From Candidatus Faecousia faecavium (GTDB lineage Bacteria; Bacillota; Clostridia; Oscillospirales; Oscillospiraceae), in NCBI GenBank assembly GCA_018712645.1, contig DVGO01000004.1, positions 1 to 32,523 of the forward strand: a stretch of 32,523 bases of DNA. The letters run 5' to 3'. This document shows, in pieces, positions 31,040 to 32,523 of this stretch. A program made the translations under genes and the position numbers. Positions within the stretch are counted from its first letter, which is position 1. The number at the start of each line of letters is the position of its first letter. Under the pieces are notes generated by a model. It worked only from the letters and a program-made list of their open reading frames with translations, searched no databases and was not told the origin of the DNA.

Positions 31040-32425
31040 ATGGATATAACACGAAAGAACCGGGAACCCGGACGGGACCGTAAGGCGGGAAAGGAAACCC
31101 CGCGGAAGCGTCCGGCTGCGGAGGAAAAAAAGACTCGCCCGGCCCAGGAAAAATCCCAACGGCGTCCTGCCCAGCGCAGTGCCGCCGACCAGCGGGAGGA
31201 GAGAAAGCGAACAGCGCAGGAATCCCCGGCCCGGAAGCCAAGACAGGCAGAAGTCAGCCGGGAGGAAGCCGCCCAAAGCCGGCCGGCCAGCCGTCCGGAG
31301 AAAGAAGCCCAGCGGCCTGCCAAGCAGAAGCGCATCTCTGCCAAAGAGGAAACCCGGAAAGCTCCTTCCCGGAGCACAAAAGCAAAGTCGGAAGCCCAGC
31401 CCCGTCAGAAACGCCCGGCAAGAGCAAGCGAGCCTTCGGATTTGTCTTCCAAGAAGCGGGCCTACGGAAACAGCAAGCCCAAGAAAAAACCGCTGGTGAT
31501 CCAGGCTTTGGACTTTTTTGAGAGCTTCCAGGCAAAGCGCAGAGCAGCCCGGAATGCGCCGGAAAAAAGCGGCCGGAAAAAGACTGCCCATTCTGGTCAG
31601 CCTGTGCCGGTGATCATCTACACCCAGCCCAAGGCATTCAATCTGACCCGTCTGCTGATTCAGATGCTGACAGTGGCTGCGGTGGTGGCTGCACTGGTTT
31701 TGGGCCTGTCGGTATTCTTTAAGGTGGAGACCATTACGGTAACGGGAGCGGAAACCTACAGCGCCTGGTCGGTGCGGGAAGCTTCCGGCATCAACGAAGG
31801 CGACAACCTGCTTACTTTCAGCCACGCCCGTGCCGGTGCGTTGATCAAAGCCAATTTGCCCTATGTGAAAACCGTGCGCTTCGGTATAAAACTACCGGAT
31901 ACGGTCAATATTATCATCGAAGAAGAGGATGTGGTTTACGCCGTCAAGGATACCACCGGTACCTGGTGGCTGATGAACTCCGGCGGCCGCATTGTAGAGC
32001 AGGCCAACGGCAGCAAGGCATCCAATCATACCCAGGTTCTGGGAGTGACACTGGAAAACCCCTCTGCCGGCAGCCTGGCCATTGCCAAGGAAAATGTTCC
32101 CACGGAAACAGACCCCAGCGGTGAGGCGGTACCGGTGACCAACACCGGCGCCCAGCGGCTCAACGCAGCGATGCAGATTCTGCAGGCCCTGGAAGCCAAC
32201 GACATCGTCGGTGAAGCGGCCAGCGTGGACGTAGCCCGGCTGGAGGATATCATTCTGTGGTATGGCTCCCGGTATCAGGTCAACCTGGGAGATTCTACCA
32301 ATCTGGAGTATAAAATCAACTGCATGAGCGACGTTATTTTGCAGCTGAGTGAATTTGAATCCGGTGTTTTGGACATCAGTTTTACCATCTGGCCGGATCA
32401 GGTTATCTATACGCCTTTCACCTAA
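31040..32425 (+). CDS. Cell division protein DivIB/FtsQ with long basic N-tail
   Basis: Bitopic membrane protein of 461 residues. Residues 1-200 are a disordered, Lys/Arg/Glu/Ala-rich cytosolic tail, unusually long (DivIB proteins are often near 260). One transmembrane helix (about 203-227: LLIQMLTVAAVVAALVLGL) is followed by a POTRA domain (about 229-297: VETITVTGAETYSAWSVREASGI, LPYVKTVRFGIKLPDTVNIIIEEE) and a beta domain (about 298-455). With FtsL and DivIC it regulates the septal synthase. CAGGAGG sets the start, 18 bases after murG. It is the last gene of the cluster in this window. Confidence 0.92.
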   Translation: MDITRKNREPGRDRKAGKETPRKRPAAEEKKTRPAQEKSQRRPAQRSAADQREERKRTAQESPARKPRQAEVSREEAAQSRPASRPEKEAQRPAKQKRISAKEETRKAPSRSTKAKSEAQPRQKRPARASEPSDLSSKKRAYGNSKPKKKPLVIQALDFFESFQAKRRAARNAPEKSGRKKTAHSGQPVPVIIYTQPKAFNLTRLLIQMLTVAAVVAALVLGLSVFFKVETITVTGAETYSAWSVREASGINEGDNLLTFSHARAGALIKANLPYVKTVRFGIKLPDTVNIIIEEEDVVYAVKDTTGTWWLMNSGGRIVEQANGSKASNHTQVLGVTLENPSAGSLAIAKENVPTETDPSGEAVPVTNTGAQRLNAAMQILQALEANDIVGEAASVDVARLEDIILWYGSRYQVNLGDSTNLEYKINCMSDVILQLSEFESGVLDISFTIWPDQVIYTPFT

Positions 32426-32471
32426 GATGTAATAATTCTGTAAATAATTTGCCGAATTCTGAGATTTTCTA

Positions 32472-32500
32472 TTGACCAATTTAAAAAATAAGGATAGAAT
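32472..32500 (+). promoter_or_regulatory. Promoter at the right edge
   Basis: TTGACC (32472-32477), 17 bases, TAGAAT (32495-32500). It points out of the window, probably to the next cell-division gene (often ftsZ at this position). The ATG at 32510 has no ribosome site and is not called as a gene. Confidence 0.65.
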
Positions 32501-32523
32501 GTAAAAAGCATGAGTAATAAAAC

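Noticed and set aside
29873..31825. Very long minus-strand open frame (650 codons) opposite murG and divIB
   Set aside because: It lies antisense to two clear genes, has no family signature, is rich in His/Gln/Gly/Leu as expected from reverse-reading GC-rich codons, and has no ribosome site of note.
1..32523. CRISPR array, rRNA or tRNA genes
   Set aside because: No regularly spaced repeats of 24-40 bases and no conserved rRNA or tRNA sequence noticed on reading; an automated scan would be needed to exclude a divergent tRNA.

Overview
The window reads as chromosomal DNA of an anaerobic, spore-forming Firmicute of the class Clostridia, most plausibly an Oscillospirales/Ruminococcaceae-type gut bacterium. 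This is inferred from three things: sporulation genes (spoVAC, spmA, spmB); a MurE carrying the meso-diaminopimelate motif DNPR; and a ClpC-type Hsp100, a Clostridia-style dcw cluster and strong AGGAGG ribosome binding sites on nearly every gene. Genus cannot be decided from the sequence alone.

Region 1 (1-about 3300) is the right-hand end of an accessory element. It holds the C-terminal part of a type III restriction endonuclease subunit with its PD-ExK nuclease site, a terminator, a degenerate leader ORF, a large serine recombinase without a visible zinc ribbon, and an unrecognised 143-residue protein translated just behind it. A long hairpin, a short direct repeat and a tiny promoter-driven ORF on the opposite strand mark the junction with the chromosome (about 3100-3470).

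Region 2 (3549-10387) is a cell-wall recycling and amino-sugar region. A divergently transcribed RpiR-type regulator (murR) faces murQ-murP-mupG, which together import and cleave MurNAc-GlcNAc. Textbook promoters drive both sides, and a near-perfect palindrome lies between them. A HAD phosphatase follows behind a terminator, then spoVAC and nagB on the minus strand. MupG, MurQ and NagB form a route from muropeptide disaccharide to fructose-6-phosphate; NagA is not in the window.

Region 3 (10388-18060) is a mixed housekeeping stretch: an orphan ECF transporter S component, a frameshifted GNAT acetyltransferase, a structured 560-base intergenic stretch, a lipoprotein built of three cysteine-rich repeats, a DEDDh exonuclease, spmAB, a small AbrB-type regulator with a Cys4 tail, the trmN6-like/rsmI pair, and a 56-residue 2[4Fe-4S] ferredoxin that overlapping-frame ORF calling can easily miss.

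Region 4 (18077-32523) carries clpC and then the dcw (division and cell wall) cluster: mraZ-rsmH-ftsL-PBP(PASTA)-murE-murF-mraY-ftsW-murG-divIB. A promoter at the right edge points to a further gene outside the window. murD, murC and murB are absent from their usual places. So the window holds both peptidoglycan synthesis (region 4) and peptidoglycan salvage (region 2). I found no wholly novel system. The best leads are the recombinase/143-residue-protein module with its junction, the regulatory layout of the MurNAc operon, and the Cys-repeat lipoprotein with its long leader.
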